NCBI RefSeq assembly: GCF_000002235.5
Contig: NW_022145613.1
Location: 15,515,883 to 15,579,882 of the forward strand
DNA length: 64,000 bases
Direction: 5' to 3'
From: Strongylocentrotus purpuratus
Taxonomy: Eukaryota; Echinodermata; Echinoidea; Camarodonta; Strongylocentrotidae
The notes under the pieces are model-generated. The model was not told where the DNA came from, ran no database searches, and was given only the letters and a program-made list of their open reading frames with translations. Position numbers and translations under genes: made by a program. Position 1 is the first letter of the stretch. Each line of letters opens with the position of its first letter. Below are positions 33,020 to 44,215 of the stretch, one piece after another.

Positions 33020-35980
33020 TTACAGGAATCACATTCTTTTTCAGCTGTAGAACAAAGATGGTGTCGGGAGTGGGGTAACAAAATAATATTCAGTCATGGT
33101 CGTGAAGGGGTCGGCGAATTTTGACATTTTGAATACGCACACGGATGGTACTGGTCGTATTCTTTTAGTTATTTTTGTCGATGTGCTATATTAGTGCCCT
33201 TTTGTGGGGCATTAATCCTCATTACTGTCATTTATGACTTAAGGGCATAGGTCCCCTAGTTGATAAGCATAGTAGCATACATATGCTTTAGCAGTCACGC
33301 AAAGCACACATTGGCAAATTATTGTTCAATAAAATCTGAGAATGTATACTATTATCTAAATCTATTATTTTTAAATCATTTTTCAAATAATTCCATAAAT
33401 TGGGATAAACAAAATATTCCACCTTTTAGGCGACAGTATAGTAACGATTAATAATAGTGCGGTTACGCCTGTACATATTTACGGCCCAAATAGTTACATA
33501 TCTTTTTTCGGAGTTACATGAACTGTTATGTTATTATGGTGAAGAGCTATACATATTAGGGGAAGATTTTAATACTATTTTGAACCCAAAGCTCGGTAAA
33601 ATTTTTTAAATATTGATTCATAACCACCTACAAATAAGTTAATGAAATTTGGAACTCCATCCCCAAAGATGTCTATTAATTCTTTCAAAAAAAATTGAAT
33701 CAGTTTCTTTATCTCAAATATATTTATAGTTATTCATCTTATGTTTATATATGTGCTATTTTTTGTTTGTTTTTTCTTTATTTTTTCTTTTTGTTTTGTT
33801 TTTGTTTATCTTTGCCTTACATTATGCTATGAATGCTTAGGGAAATACGCTTGTACAAGACCTAAAGGCTTTATTCATGTAGTTCCCCATTTCATGTTTT
33901 AAATTTGTTTATGAATTATTTTTGTATCTTTTGTATCTCTTTAATTTTTAATCGAGAATGAAATTAATGCGAATTGAATTGAATTGAATAGTTTGTTTGT
34001 TATAATGCCATTTAAAATATTATATCTGATTTTGAATTAGTTGATGTATGGAGACATCTTCACCTTGCGCATTGTAATATATTTGGATATCTCACGATTG
34101 TAAAAGTGGAGGTCGTTTAGATTACTTTCTGATATCCCAGAGTTTCGTTCGGTCACTTAACAACAAAAATGAAACAATTTTTGGATATAAAAGTGACCAT
34201 TTATTTGTTTCCTTCATTTGACAAAATCTGTTATTGGAAACTCAACCCCGCATTATGGGCAGATGCAGTAGTTGTTGAATAAATAATAATGAGACTAATA
34301 TAGTTTTGGCTGAAAATGCAGGATCGAGCTATAGTCTGATATGGGAATTATGACATTTTGAGTTCATTGTAGCTTATCGAAAATTCCAAAAAGAAGAAAA
34401 AGGAACGCAAAATGCGATTAGAAGAGTTTGAGAAAGAGATAAATACGTTAACCAACAATAAGGAATGTTTTGATAATGAAAGTTCACGTACTGATTACGA
34501 AGGTGAATGTAATACCAAAGGTTTTTTTAATTATAAAAAAGGAATTTGCAGCAAAAAAATATTTCCAGGCTTCAAACGGCAAACGGACCTATTAAAGATT
34601 TTAAAGATATTCTCGAGGGAGAAAGGTTGTTTTACCTTAGTTTAAATGCATCTCGTGATAATAAATATTTTCCTTGTGAATTCATTAACAACGTTAATTA
34701 ACCTAATCTGGATTTAGGTCTTTAGGTGATCTAATTTCAGAGAACGAGTGCTATGAAACTATTACAGCTTTTAAAAATGACAAGTCACCGGGATCAGGTG
34801 GACTCCCGAGTTTTTAAAAAAAATTCTCGTATGATATCAAAGACTTGTTCCGTTTACAATTCCTCTTGTTGCCAAACGAAGTAGATATGTATTACTTCTC
34901 AAAAACTGACGACTAATATTACTTCTAAACAGTGTTTATAAGATTTTCACAAAAAATCTCTCATTGCGATTAAAAAGGGTTTCAGGGCTTTTGATAAGTA
35001 ATGACCAATATGGTTTTATTAAAGGACGTCTTATTGGAGACAATATGCGATTATTTATTTATATACTAAACTTTGTAAAACAGAAAAATATCGACGGTTT
35101 AGCTTAGAGAATTGACTTTGAAAAAGTTTTAGATATGACTGGAATTTTATTTACGATGCTCTCCATATTTGGATTCAAACAGTATTTTATTTATTGGGTA
35201 AAATTACTGTATACAATAATACAAGGACGAGTTATTATTCGCCTGAGATTCATTTGAGAAAATGCTTGGTGTGAGGCAGGGATGTCCTTTGTCTCCAAAT
35301 CTTTATATTATTGCAGTTGAAGTACTTTGGCTTTTTCGTGAGACACAATAAAGATATTCGTGGATTAAAGGAATTACATGTGGAGGTAAAGATTAGTCAA
35401 TATTCAGATGACACGGTTATTTTTTTACTAAAAAAAAATTAAACCTGATAAACGGAATACTCGTAGATGCGTTAAAGCTAAGAATGACTTCAGAGAAGCT
35501 TCTGGATTGAAAATTAATTTTGACAAATGAAATATGTTTAGACTGGGAAATTGTAAAGTTACAATGCCTATGTGTCAAGACATTATATGTATTTAGCCTT
35601 CAGATTTGTTTACATACTTAGGTATTAAAAGATTCCATTGAATGGTAATTTGAGTTTCATGATCTTAATTTAAATCAAAATTTGAAGAAACTGGGACAAC
35701 GTTGAATATATGGAATCGTAGGCCTTTAAGCTTGTATGGAGAGGTGACCATCATTAAAATCTCTAGTTATACCAAAATTGATTTATTAACTCTTTTTGCT
35801 GATCCCCCTTTATCATTCTTTTCAGAACTTCAGAGATGGAGTAATAACGAGGACAAAATTAGACGCGATTTGCTTTACAATGAATATAAAGAAGGATGAC
35901 TTAAAATTCCCAATCTTTTAGCTGGTACAAGATTGCGATGCGTTTTAATGTAAAGTTAAATACCCAACCTTCTTCTGCTG
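33020..35980 (+). mobile_element. Heavily decayed L1/Tx1-like LINE, interrupted
   Basis: Fragments in shifting frames match the order of the intact LINE at 46,575: EWGNKIIFSHGREG near 33,070 (endonuclease), a GDFN-like EELYILGEDFN near 33,540, VDVWRHLHP near 34,040, SNDQYGFIKGRLIGDNMRL near 34,990 and GVRQGCPLSPNLYIIAVEVL near 35,270 (reverse transcriptase). Many stops and frameshifts make it an old copy. The endonuclease part is interrupted by another LINE 3' end at about 33,705-33,990. Confidence 0.8.
33705..33990 (+). mobile_element. LINE 3' end inserted in the decayed LINE
   Basis: A T-rich 3' UTR-like stretch ends in (GAATT)n at 33,971-33,989, the same tail type as the LINEs ending at 49,677 and 17,275. 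The host LINE endonuclease resumes after it (VDVWRHL near 34,040). The left border is approximate. Confidence 0.6.
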
Positions 35981-36037
35981 ATTTTTTTATTCACAACCTA
36001 AGCAAACTATAATCAGGACAAGACATTGCACAGGATT

Positions 36038-36062
36038 TTATCAGAGAGAGAGAGAGAGAGAG
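36038..36062. repeat. (GA)n microsatellite
   Basis: A short pure AGAG run immediately right of the decayed LINE. Confidence 0.9.
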
Positions 36063-36271
36063 GGCGCTCTTCGATTTTGATCAAACGAACACTAGCAATG
36101 ACTGCTCTTTCTCTCTGTCATGTCTTTTTCTATTACCCTTCGTTCGCGGATTAATAATGACCTTTTTAGTGTGCAGCTTTACAGATATCGTATCAAATAT
36201 CATTGAGCGTGTTGAACTGAAAATCCTTAATGTCAATGCTATTTATTCGTCAATGCCTCTTTACTCGACTA

Positions 36272-36600
36272 AGATGTGTCGTAGTCGAGTGGTTTAAGCA
36301 TTTGACTTGAAATTCAAATGTGGTAGTTCGATCCCCGACACGGCACTAATATCCTTTGGCAAGGCATTAATCTACATTTGCCACTCATTACCCAAGAGAG
36401 AAACGGGGATCCGATAGGATGAAGCAAGCATTTGTGTGAGTAATTGCCATGCCCTCACAGTAATCATATGGTAGGAATACTCCCCAGGGTGTTGAGATGA
36501 CGCATATTGTTAGTGATGAATCCGATGATCGGGGTAAAAATATTAAAAGTGCTTAGAGACGGTTTACGTTTTAAGCTCTACATAAATCCAGATTATTAAT
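36272..36600 (+). repeat. tRNA-Ser-headed SINE
   Basis: The head TGTGTCGTAGTCGAGTGG to ACACGGCAC has an anticodon loop CTTGAAA (UGA, Ser) and a degenerate B box GTTCGATCC. The body (TTTGGCAAGGCATTAATCTA) matches the copies at 7,230 and 27,367. The tail has the AGTGCTTAGAGACGG / CTACATAAATCC motif and an ATT-rich end. It is the longest SINE copy in the window. Confidence 0.82.
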
Positions 36601-38310
36601 ATTCCTTTATCATTCCAATCAAAATATTTCCTCCCATCCACTTTAATGAGAACTATTAACACAGAAAGATTTGATTGCGTATTGAAAGCTCTATTATCTA
36701 TATACATATATATATATATATATAATCAACAATTCATCAATGCAAAATACCGAAGCTCAAGATTAAACATAATTAACGTCTTAAAATTAAAGTGTTAAAT
36801 TCCACTTATTTGGTATAAATAATTTCTGTGAATACAAAACATATGTGCACAATAAGTAAACTTACATGACTTTGATCCCCAATGGTCCTTAAGAAATCAA
36901 ATTTAGCTTCTTAGCAATCATTCATATTGTCTTCTGCATTTATCAATTGTCTGTGTATTCTAAAACGATGTGTTCTATATATCATTATCAAACACACACA
37001 GTTTCACCAACGAAAAGACATTTCAAAACCTGATTTTATGTTATCTTCCAAAGTTCATTATTGTGAAGAGATATATGAAAGCTCATTGTACCTTAATTGT
37101 TTACATATTCTTCAGATTACATGGCGTAACGAAAATAATCCTACTAAATGTAATACAAAATCTAGATTTTATTTAGTATACATGCGTAACTACACTGCAG
37201 CAGCGATTAACCTTTAACACGCTTATAATTTGATATTCATTAGACAGAATAATTATATCAATATATCTGTACAGTACATAAACGAGACACTGTTACATTG
37301 TTCCATTGTAAAGATAAATTCAAATCAATTATTGGTAAAATTACCCTTTCGAATAAAACTATTCACACATCTCGTAAATTTAAAATATGCTCATCATAAC
37401 AATATCTAAAACCAAATCCTGTTTGAAATAAAGATTTAGGGTACTAAATTCATGAATTAATAGCTGCTCAAATATTTTATCCACAACAAATAAAGACAAA
37501 CATATATGAAAGGTGTCTTCTACAATATGCGCTCAAATTAAAAAAAGAAAGAAATAATGCAGTAAACGTAGACACAACTTTTTATGTTTATTAAACTATT
37601 TTTTTTAAAAGAAATCTTTTCCCCTTTCATTTGTTCTCTTGTTTCAGCATTTATCATGTTTATGGCACTCTGTTTTGTGTTTCAGACACTGGATACTGAT
37701 AGTTTATTGACGCTTTTTTAAAATTAGTGGTTTTGTAGGTTGTTTCCATAAGACACATACATTTTGTATACTTTTATCCCGCACAATATAGTGGCGGGTT
37801 CTTAAAGAAAGATAATTATTTAAAAGAAAGAAAAGGAAAGAAATCCACTTCATAAATTCACTTCAAGCAAGATTATTAAGTCAATTGAAATATCTTACCT
37901 CGTATGCATTAAATATAGAATGAGCGAATTTTTCTAAGAATAGATGAATACCTACCACATCTGATTATGATAATTGTTGTCAGCGTATATTTTCAGTAAA
38001 GATAAATTTCATACAAATATCTGACTTTCGTTTCACTTCAAATAATTCTTTTTTTCTCGTCGATGTTCATCAACTGAATCAATTAACGAATTGATTACTT
38101 CAAACATGTCAGTCAAAAGATCAAAGGCACAACATTGATATATCTTAAGGTAAAGATATACATCGCTAATCAAATACTTTCCACTACATTTCAGGCAACT
38201 AGATAAAGGCTACTTATTTTCAAGGTAATAGTGATACAGAATCAACATTCAAATTCAAAACATCAACAAACGATTCTAATCCATATTCGTGTGTCTTGGA
38301 GAAGGCTTAT
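36601..38310. other. Intergenic, AT-rich, no gene seen
   Basis: Contains a short (AT)n run at 36,701-36,724 and scattered short ORFs without recognisable features (for example 36,927-37,217). Confidence 0.5.
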
Positions 38311-38316
38311 TTTATT
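38311..38316 (-). terminator. Candidate poly-A signal AATAAA for the MS4A-like gene
   Basis: AATAAA on the minus strand, about 105 nt past the stop codon at 38,421-38,423. Position and orientation fit; use of the site is inferred. Confidence 0.5.
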
Positions 38317-38420
38317 GATCAAGCATAATTATGGTTATTGCTTGTTATTCCCTATGTAAGCATTTGCATGTCGGGGGGTAATTGCTAATTCTATAAATAC
38401 GACCCATTTTCTTAACACAT

Positions 38421-38644
38421 TTAAGCAACCATCCCGTCAGGTTTGGTCGGTATAGCAGCTGCTTGTTGGTTGTATGTGGCACCCAGAGCTTGGTTGTATG
38501 TGGCACCAGGAGCCTGGTTGTACGGGGCACCAGGAGCTTGGTTGTAGGGAGCTGGAGCAACAGGCTGGCCAGCAAGGGGATACGCCTGCTGAACGTTGTA
38601 TGCGGGAGGGGACTGAGCGATTCCCGCCGGCTGAGTGTACTGGC
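38421..38644 (-). CDS. MS4A-like exon 6: Tyr-Asn-Gln-Ala-Pro-Gly repeat tail
   Basis: The 224-nt exon enters at phase 1 and ends in TAA. It encodes a Gln/Pro/Ala/Tyr-rich cytoplasmic tail with four successive YNQ-based repeats (APYNQAPG, APYNQAPG, ATYNQALG, ATYNQQ). At DNA level this is a ~27-bp imperfect tandem repeat, prone to length change. Confidence 0.82.
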
Positions 38645-40525
38645 CTGTGTAGAGACAATGGGAATTTAAGGAATTAGTAGTATACTTTCCCTTCTACTCC
38701 AATAAATCGCGATGAATAAACCGATTGTAAAGAGCAGAGTTACATTAAAATTTAAAGAGAGTGAACCAAAGTTGAATCACCTTATCATTAGTAGTGCGTA
38801 TTCATAAAAATATAGCGCATCAATCTTAGAATAATAACAATAAATGTGAAGTATTGAAAACCTTATCATTCAAACTATAAAAATCGTTGCCAACCTTGTC
38901 TACATGTATGTGGACAAGTCTAAAAGTATTATGTCCGATACGCTACCGACCACATTTCAAAGACTGAACTATACCAACAGATAGTAACAAGTTGATATTT
39001 TTTTTAGCCGGGATCTAACCAGTTCTGAAGGTGAATTGATAGTTCTTAGTGTTTATCGTGTTTTTAAAATTCCATAATGCTTAGAAACATATGGGACATG
39101 GAATTAAACTTGCCCATATTTTACAAAAATGTTGCATTTGGATCAAAGAGGTTTTCCCAAATTAAGTATAATCCCCCAGCACACATTAACACGATCGTTA
39201 GGTAAATAACTCAATGACCATAGGTAAATGTGTCTATCTTTAAAATTCAGTGTGAGTGATTATTAATCTTACTGATGACGAGAATTTCTTTTCAGGACAG
39301 TTTAAACGGATCCTGAAATTAAGTATTTATCATTTCAGCTGGTGACCATTTCAAATATTAATATTTAATTTAGCTCTGTGATATTCCTAGTATCACGGTC
39401 TATACTTTCTATCGCTTGAATTCCTCTATAAAGTATTTAATGACAAGATCATGTTTGTTATTGAGTATATTTAGATAAGAGTTGAAGAAGAACAAAAAAA
39501 AAAAAATCGTTATTCACATACCGGTCGTCACAACCATCGGTTGATTCTGTTGGGTATACTGCAAAGGAAATTGAAACAATTGAAATAAATGTAAGATAAA
39601 AACCAAACACTACTACTACTACTACTAATAATAATATACCCTGTCTACTTTGGTATAGTTTAAATTACATTAGATCAACGAATACGCTGTTGGACAGCAT
39701 TATTCTAGCTTCCCTCCAGCTCCTGTAGCGTGTATCGGGTGATCGTGGCAAGGAATAAATTCTATTAGGTATCAATTATTTCAGCTTGATTGAGAGTACC
39801 AAACGTATATTTATGTCTTGCCACATACCATTGGTGCCATACAAGGGCACTCATATCAATCTGCAAGTAATGTCCTTTGGCAGTATTAAATGTCTGTTGC
39901 GCTATGTGGGGGCTCGAACCTACGACCTTCCTGTATTCGAAGCTCCAGTGAAGTCATACTACTTGATTGATATACTCAATACTGGAAACAGCAACAGCAA
40001 ATAAATTTCTACCTATCTTCCCTCTTAGATAAGGTCTAGATTAAATATCTGGTAAAAGGAGCGTCTCTGCAAAGCTTTGGACCCGGGTTATAAGGGGATG
40101 ATGTTGACAAAATTGTGCAAGTAAGCTGACATATACTGACAAGCAGAACACAACAACAACAACAAAAGAAACCCGGTCATCCAAAGCTATATTTCTAACG
40201 AGCAGAAACAGAATAAAACAAGGTCATTACTTTTTCATTAATTAAAATTTCCTGATAAAATGATAATGAGTAGGGGCTGGTATACGCCATTGCAACCTCC
40301 AACTCCACTCAAAATTGATGTTTTTTTTTCCTAAGAAGCTTTTCTTAAACCAAAGGAGAGGAAATTTACCTTTAGCGGAAATATATTGGAATATGCTCCA
40401 AGTATACGTGGTTGGATAACTCTCTATAGACAATGGATTCCACCATATGAGCGTGTATTTTCTACTCCAAAGGAAAAACAATGTGACTCTCCGCAAAAGA
40501 GAGTGCCTGTCCACTCCTTTACATT

Positions 40526-40562
<37 letters not shown>

Positions 40563-43526
40563 GGGGGGGGGGGGGTTGATGATTACTCACCACAGTGGTG
40601 GTGGTTAGTGAAGACGAGTTGCCACAACTCATGCCACCACAACAGAAGGCTGAAGCCACAATGGCTACAATCATCTCGATCAGTCCAAGAATGGCCAATA
40701 GAGAGTCAGATGCGATACTTGCCTCCTGTTAATCAAAGTCGGATAGTTTATTTATTTATCTATTTATTTATTTATTGATGAAATATTCGTTACAAAGCAA
40801 ACCAGCCAATATTGATCGGGTTTATCGGCTCTATGTGTGTGATTTCTGATCAGAAGAAAATCAAAGCAAAGTGTGCAAAGCTTACATCTTTGGATCTGTG
40901 TTTAATCATCGTATAGGGGTATCCCAACCGGAAAAATATAATAGATCAACATTTCGGTGCCCATTCGACTTCAAGCAATACTTTATTTAAGCTTTGAACG
41001 ATACGGGATCATACACGATTTTATCAAAGAGAGTTTCTTACTGGTCATCCAATTTCGTTGAAAATAACTGTTACGAGTAACAGTTTTCTTAAACATTGAA
41101 TATGTAGTAAAATGAACAGTTGTCAGTTGTAGATTATGAGTTGTGGGCATCCTCAAATTAATTACTTAATGGACTGAAAAGCACAAAACGAAAATGAGAG
41201 GATAACAATCAATAATAAACCATATTGTAATATTCATTTCATGGAAGAGGGTAAAGGAAATGCCTTCCAACTTTAAGGGAAAATATAGTGAATATACATA
41301 CCCGTAACCCTGGTTCATTGTAGCCAGAGGAATAATCGCTACTGATGATTCCTGCCCCAATGCTACCAACAATCATCTGACCAAAGGCAACATTTGCCGT
41401 GATGATACACATCGTAAGATAGCCGATGATCTAAGAAAAAAAGAAAGTTTTTTTTTAGATAACTCTTTGAAAAAAATAACACAACCAAAACAAATTAATA
41501 GAGTATAATATATTGGCGGATGTATCATTTAATGGTTGTAACAAATGTGGTTGCTATACTGTTGAGTGACACTATCATTCCCTCAGCCTCGATTAAACAA
41601 GTTTTTAACTGGCCTTGGAACAAATTGAGTGTGTGGTTCGGCTGGGTGGGTGCACGTGCGTGTTTGTGTGTGCGGTCGGTCGCTGTATACATAAGAACCC
41701 TCGATTTACAATATAAACATGTTTATCAAAAGGGGGTATGGGCAGGGGCGTCACTAGAGAGGGGGTTGCTGTGTGGTCCCGAAACCCCCTCCCCCACCAC
41801 CACTTTAATCAGGATATTGTCGTTAAATTGCGTTGCTGTCGGGAAAATGAGAAAAGGGGGAGGGAAAAAACGGAGGAGAGAAAGAAAAAAAAAAGGAAAG
41901 GGAAATAAAGAAAATGAAGGAAAGAGAAGAGAAGAAAGAAAGAGAAGGAAAAAAAAAGAATACAGAAAGGAGAGGACAAAATGGAAAATAAAAAAGAGGA
42001 AACGAATGATAAAAAAGAAAAGAAAGAAAAGAGAGAAAAGGAAAAAAAGGGGGAAAAAAGAAGAAGGAAAAACAAAAAGTAAGAGAGAGAGAGAGAGAGA
42101 GGGAGGAGGGGAGAGGGGAGGGGTTGTTGTTGGACGGAGTCATCTCGTCGAGGGAGCAAGAAAGATACGCATAGATTTGTTGCTGTGTCGAATCAGCTAT
42201 ATTCTCGCTCAATCCTCTATATCAGTTCAGAAGTTTGGACTAGGTGAGATGTATGAATAATGTCGATCGGCCGGCGAATTATTTTTTCCTATGATTATGA
42301 ACTGTTACACACCATTGCCAATTGTCATTGTCATTGTCAACCTTACTACATGTATAATATCAGCAAAAGAAAAAAAAGGGATTCAAGGATCTCCCCAATC
42401 GAGCTGCGAACCCGGGATATATTTGTGTACAGACGCAGCGTCTTCCCGATCGCGCCACACCAAATATTTGCTGATCCTAGTTGTATAGATAGTTCGTATG
42501 AAAATTAGCACCCGGCCCCAGGTTTATAGGGTTAATTATGTACATATGTATTTGTCAGTAATTGGTGGCTAGTTTTGTCGGCAATCGGTGAACTCTAAAC
42601 CACCTCCCCCCCATCCACTGAAAAAGGTCAAGCGATGCCCTTGCGTATGATTAATGATTATATATTTCTAAATGAGACTAAAGGAATACAAACACATACA
42701 TACCACACAAGTGTTCTTCTGCATCGAACATATTCCTAAGATACCGGTAGGAATGTAGAACTAGGGGAGGAAAATAAGCAATCGTCATTAAAATCAAAAT
42801 TACAAAAGAAAACTGTATATTAATGTACATTGGACCTCCATCTTGATTACTCTATTGTTTATTTCATAGCAATTGTGTGTGGGGTGTGATCACGTCTAAA
42901 ATCGTAATGTAATGCTCGCACATTTCAAAAGGTGCTGGGCTTGACTTTTCAAGACATAGTGATAGTGTTAATCATGTATGAAAACAATTGCATACCCAAG
43001 AGACCACAAAAATGGTGACTTGCCCAGGCCCGGATCCACAGTGCTGACACTACCCCCCCTCAACGGAACGAAAATAATGGTCTGCGCGAATTTCAAATTT
43101 CCGGGGGCAAAGAAAAATAAAATATTACACTCAGTCACTACCCCCCCCCCTCCTCCCCACTGAGCGAAATATTAGTCGGCGCGATTTTCAAATATCAGCC
43201 CCCCTCCCCTTCTCGGCAAATCCTGGAACCGCCACTGTACTTACCAGAACACTGGCCCAAATTCCCATGGCGATAGGGCCTACACGGGTGATGAGGACCA
43301 ACTCGGCAATGGCGACGACGATGCTCCCAATGCCGAGGAAGAGCTGAATCCAACCAGTCGCTCTCCCGGCAGCTCCGTTGAATTTCTGCGACACGCCACT
43401 CGATGAGTTAGGGTTCTGCACCGTATTGGCAAAGCTGACTGGAGCGGGCTGGTTGACGTAGACAGTCTGGCCCGGGACTCCGGGCTGGGTGGGATAAGAC
43501 GTGGCCTGCATGTCAGAGGTAACTTG
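38421..43526 (-). CDS. MS4A/CD20-like four-transmembrane protein
   Basis: Six exons (43,245-43,526; 42,704-42,760; 41,302-41,430; 40,591-40,725; 39,522-39,558; 38,421-38,644) join in frame to 282 codons from the ATG at 43,511-43,509 to a TAA. All internal borders are AG/GT. Four hydrophobic segments are seen: WIQLFLGIGSIVVAIAELVLI; IAMGIWASVLFYIPTGILGI; YLTMCIITANVAFGQMIVG with GSIGAGII; and LLAILGLIEMIVAIVASAFC. Short termini facing the cytosol and this spacing fit the MS4A family (CD20, FcepsilonRI-beta relatives), tetraspan plasma or endomembrane proteins involved in signalling or chemosensation in vertebrates. The function in invertebrates is unknown. The N-terminus is Pro/Gln-rich, and the C-terminus has YNQAPGA repeats. 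The first exon extends past the ATG to an acceptor at 43,527, so an upstream non-coding exon is expected. Confidence 0.82.
39522..39558 (-). CDS. MS4A-like exon 5: 37-nt small exon
   Basis: Runs from phase 0 to phase 1 and encodes YTQQNQPMVVTT. Acceptor TTTCCTTTGCAG and donor GTATGTG are both good. Skipping it would shift the frame of the tail. Confidence 0.72.
39820..39975 (-). repeat. SINE-like element, minus strand
   Basis: The minus strand has a B-box-like GGTTCGAGCCCC near 39,907-39,918 and a body resembling the AATGTCC/TGGCAAGACATTAAT region of the other SINE copies. It lies in the intron between MS4A-like exons 4 and 5. Confidence 0.55.
40525..40575. repeat. (GA)n followed by a G15 run
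   Basis: A pure dinucleotide tract adjoining a mononucleotide run, 15 bp from the exon 4 donor of the MS4A-like gene. Confidence 0.9.
40591..40725 (-). CDS. MS4A-like exon 4: transmembrane segment 4
   Basis: The 135-nt, phase 0-0 exon encodes DSLLAILGLIEMIVAIVASAFCCGG, then a Ser/Thr-rich stretch. The double Cys at the membrane end is a possible palmitoylation site. Confidence 0.85.
40746..40850 (-). mobile_element. LINE 3' tail, minus strand
   Basis: A (TTTA)n run at 40,746-40,773 adjoins, on the minus strand, GATATTTCATC-like sequence resembling the 3' end of the LINE at 16,245-16,345. Short and approximate. Confidence 0.4.
41302..41430 (-). CDS. MS4A-like exon 3: transmembrane segment 3 and loop
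   Basis: The 129-nt, phase 0-0 exon encodes IIGYLTMCIITANVAFGQMI, a Gly-rich turn and an extracellular loop ending YNEPGLR. Confidence 0.85.
41830..42115. repeat. Purine-rich low-complexity tract
   Basis: About 285 bp of GA-rich DNA, ending in (GA)n and GGGGAGG runs. The long Lys/Arg/Glu ORF across it (41,520-42,260) is a composition artefact. Confidence 0.9.
42395..42455 (-). repeat. tRNA-like SINE head, minus strand
   Basis: On the minus strand TGTGGCGCGATCGGGAAGAC leads to a B-box-like CCGGGTTCGCAGC. Short and diverged. Confidence 0.45.
42506..42645 (-). repeat. Dispersed GGCGTCGCTAGA-type repeat, minus copy
   Basis: Reverse-complement partner of 26,287-26,432, sharing CACCGATTGCCGACAAAACT-type and CCCTATAAACC blocks. 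It lies in intron 2 of the MS4A-like gene. Confidence 0.75.
42704..42760 (-). CDS. MS4A-like exon 2: transmembrane segment 2
   Basis: The 57-nt, phase 0-0 exon encodes FYIPTGILGICSMQKNTCV and completes the second membrane helix begun in exon 1. Confidence 0.85.
43245..43526 (-). CDS. MS4A-like exon 1: N-terminus and transmembrane segment 1
   Basis: The acceptor is at 43,527 and the coding start ATG at 43,511-43,509. A Pro/Gln/Val-rich cytoplasmic N-terminus (about 54 residues) is followed by RATGWIQLFLGIGSIVV and the start of helix 2. The donor is GTAAGTA, strong. The next Met in frame is in helix 2, so the first ATG is favoured. Confidence 0.82.
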
Positions 43527-43854
43527 CTGTATAGGGTTAAGAAGGTTTGGCAAAAACTGAACATGAGTTTTGAAGAACGATGGTAGGGTTAAAAATACAT
43601 TTATGGTAGCAATTTCAGGACTGTAGGACAGTTGTCCCGCTGGACTATACCACCTCCTCACAACATTGACAAGTGAGAAAGGAGGCGAGAATCCCAGCAT
43701 GCAAGGGTGTCGATTTGTATCCGTGGTTGGGGGGGGGGGGATGATAGGTGCCAACATATTTTCGGCAATGGATCTAAGCAACCAAGAAATGGAAGCGTGT
43801 GGCAAGTTGCACCCCTCCCAAGCGCGTAGCCAGGATTTCATTTTAGGGGGCGGC

Positions 43855-44215
43855 AGTGAGCACGCGAAGCGCGGAAGCTTTGACGTTTCACTATTAGAGA
43901 GAGAAGACGATTCGTTGGACCGTTTTCGACTCTTAATCCTTGTGTGAATCAAGTTCCCCTTCCTCCGCGCGTAGCGCGCAAGCTCTGACATTTCACGTTT
44001 CAGTTTTTACGTTTCATTAAATTATCAGTAAAAGAAGACGATTCGTTGTATCGTGTAGTTTGACGTTTCATTTGATTATTTCTCTTAATCCACGTCTGAA
44101 TTCAGTTGCTCCCCTAACAGCTTTGCCCTTTTCATTAAATTATTAGAAAAAGAAGACGATTCGTTGTACTGTTCTCTATATTAATCCTTGTCTGAATTCA
44201 GTTTCCCCACTGAAA
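43855..44215. repeat. Second AAGCGCGGAAG-type tandem array
   Basis: Three to four units of the same family as 26,440-27,030, preceded by GCGCGTAGCCAGGATTTCA and a G-rich stretch like the start of the repeat at 25,801. Confidence 0.85.

Noticed and set aside
41520..42260. 246-codon Lys/Arg/Glu-rich ORF
   Set aside because: Caused by a GA-rich low-complexity tract; no domain, and it lies inside an intron of the MS4A-like gene.
43531..43991. Upstream extension of the MS4A-like ORF to 267 codons
   Set aside because: A polypyrimidine tract and AG at 43,527-43,555 mark an intron border; the upstream part includes a C/G run and repeat sequence.
43810..44215. Clusters of GCGAAGCGCGG as a regulatory CpG element
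   Set aside because: The motif is part of a dispersed tandem repeat that also occurs at 26,440-27,030 with no link to a promoter.
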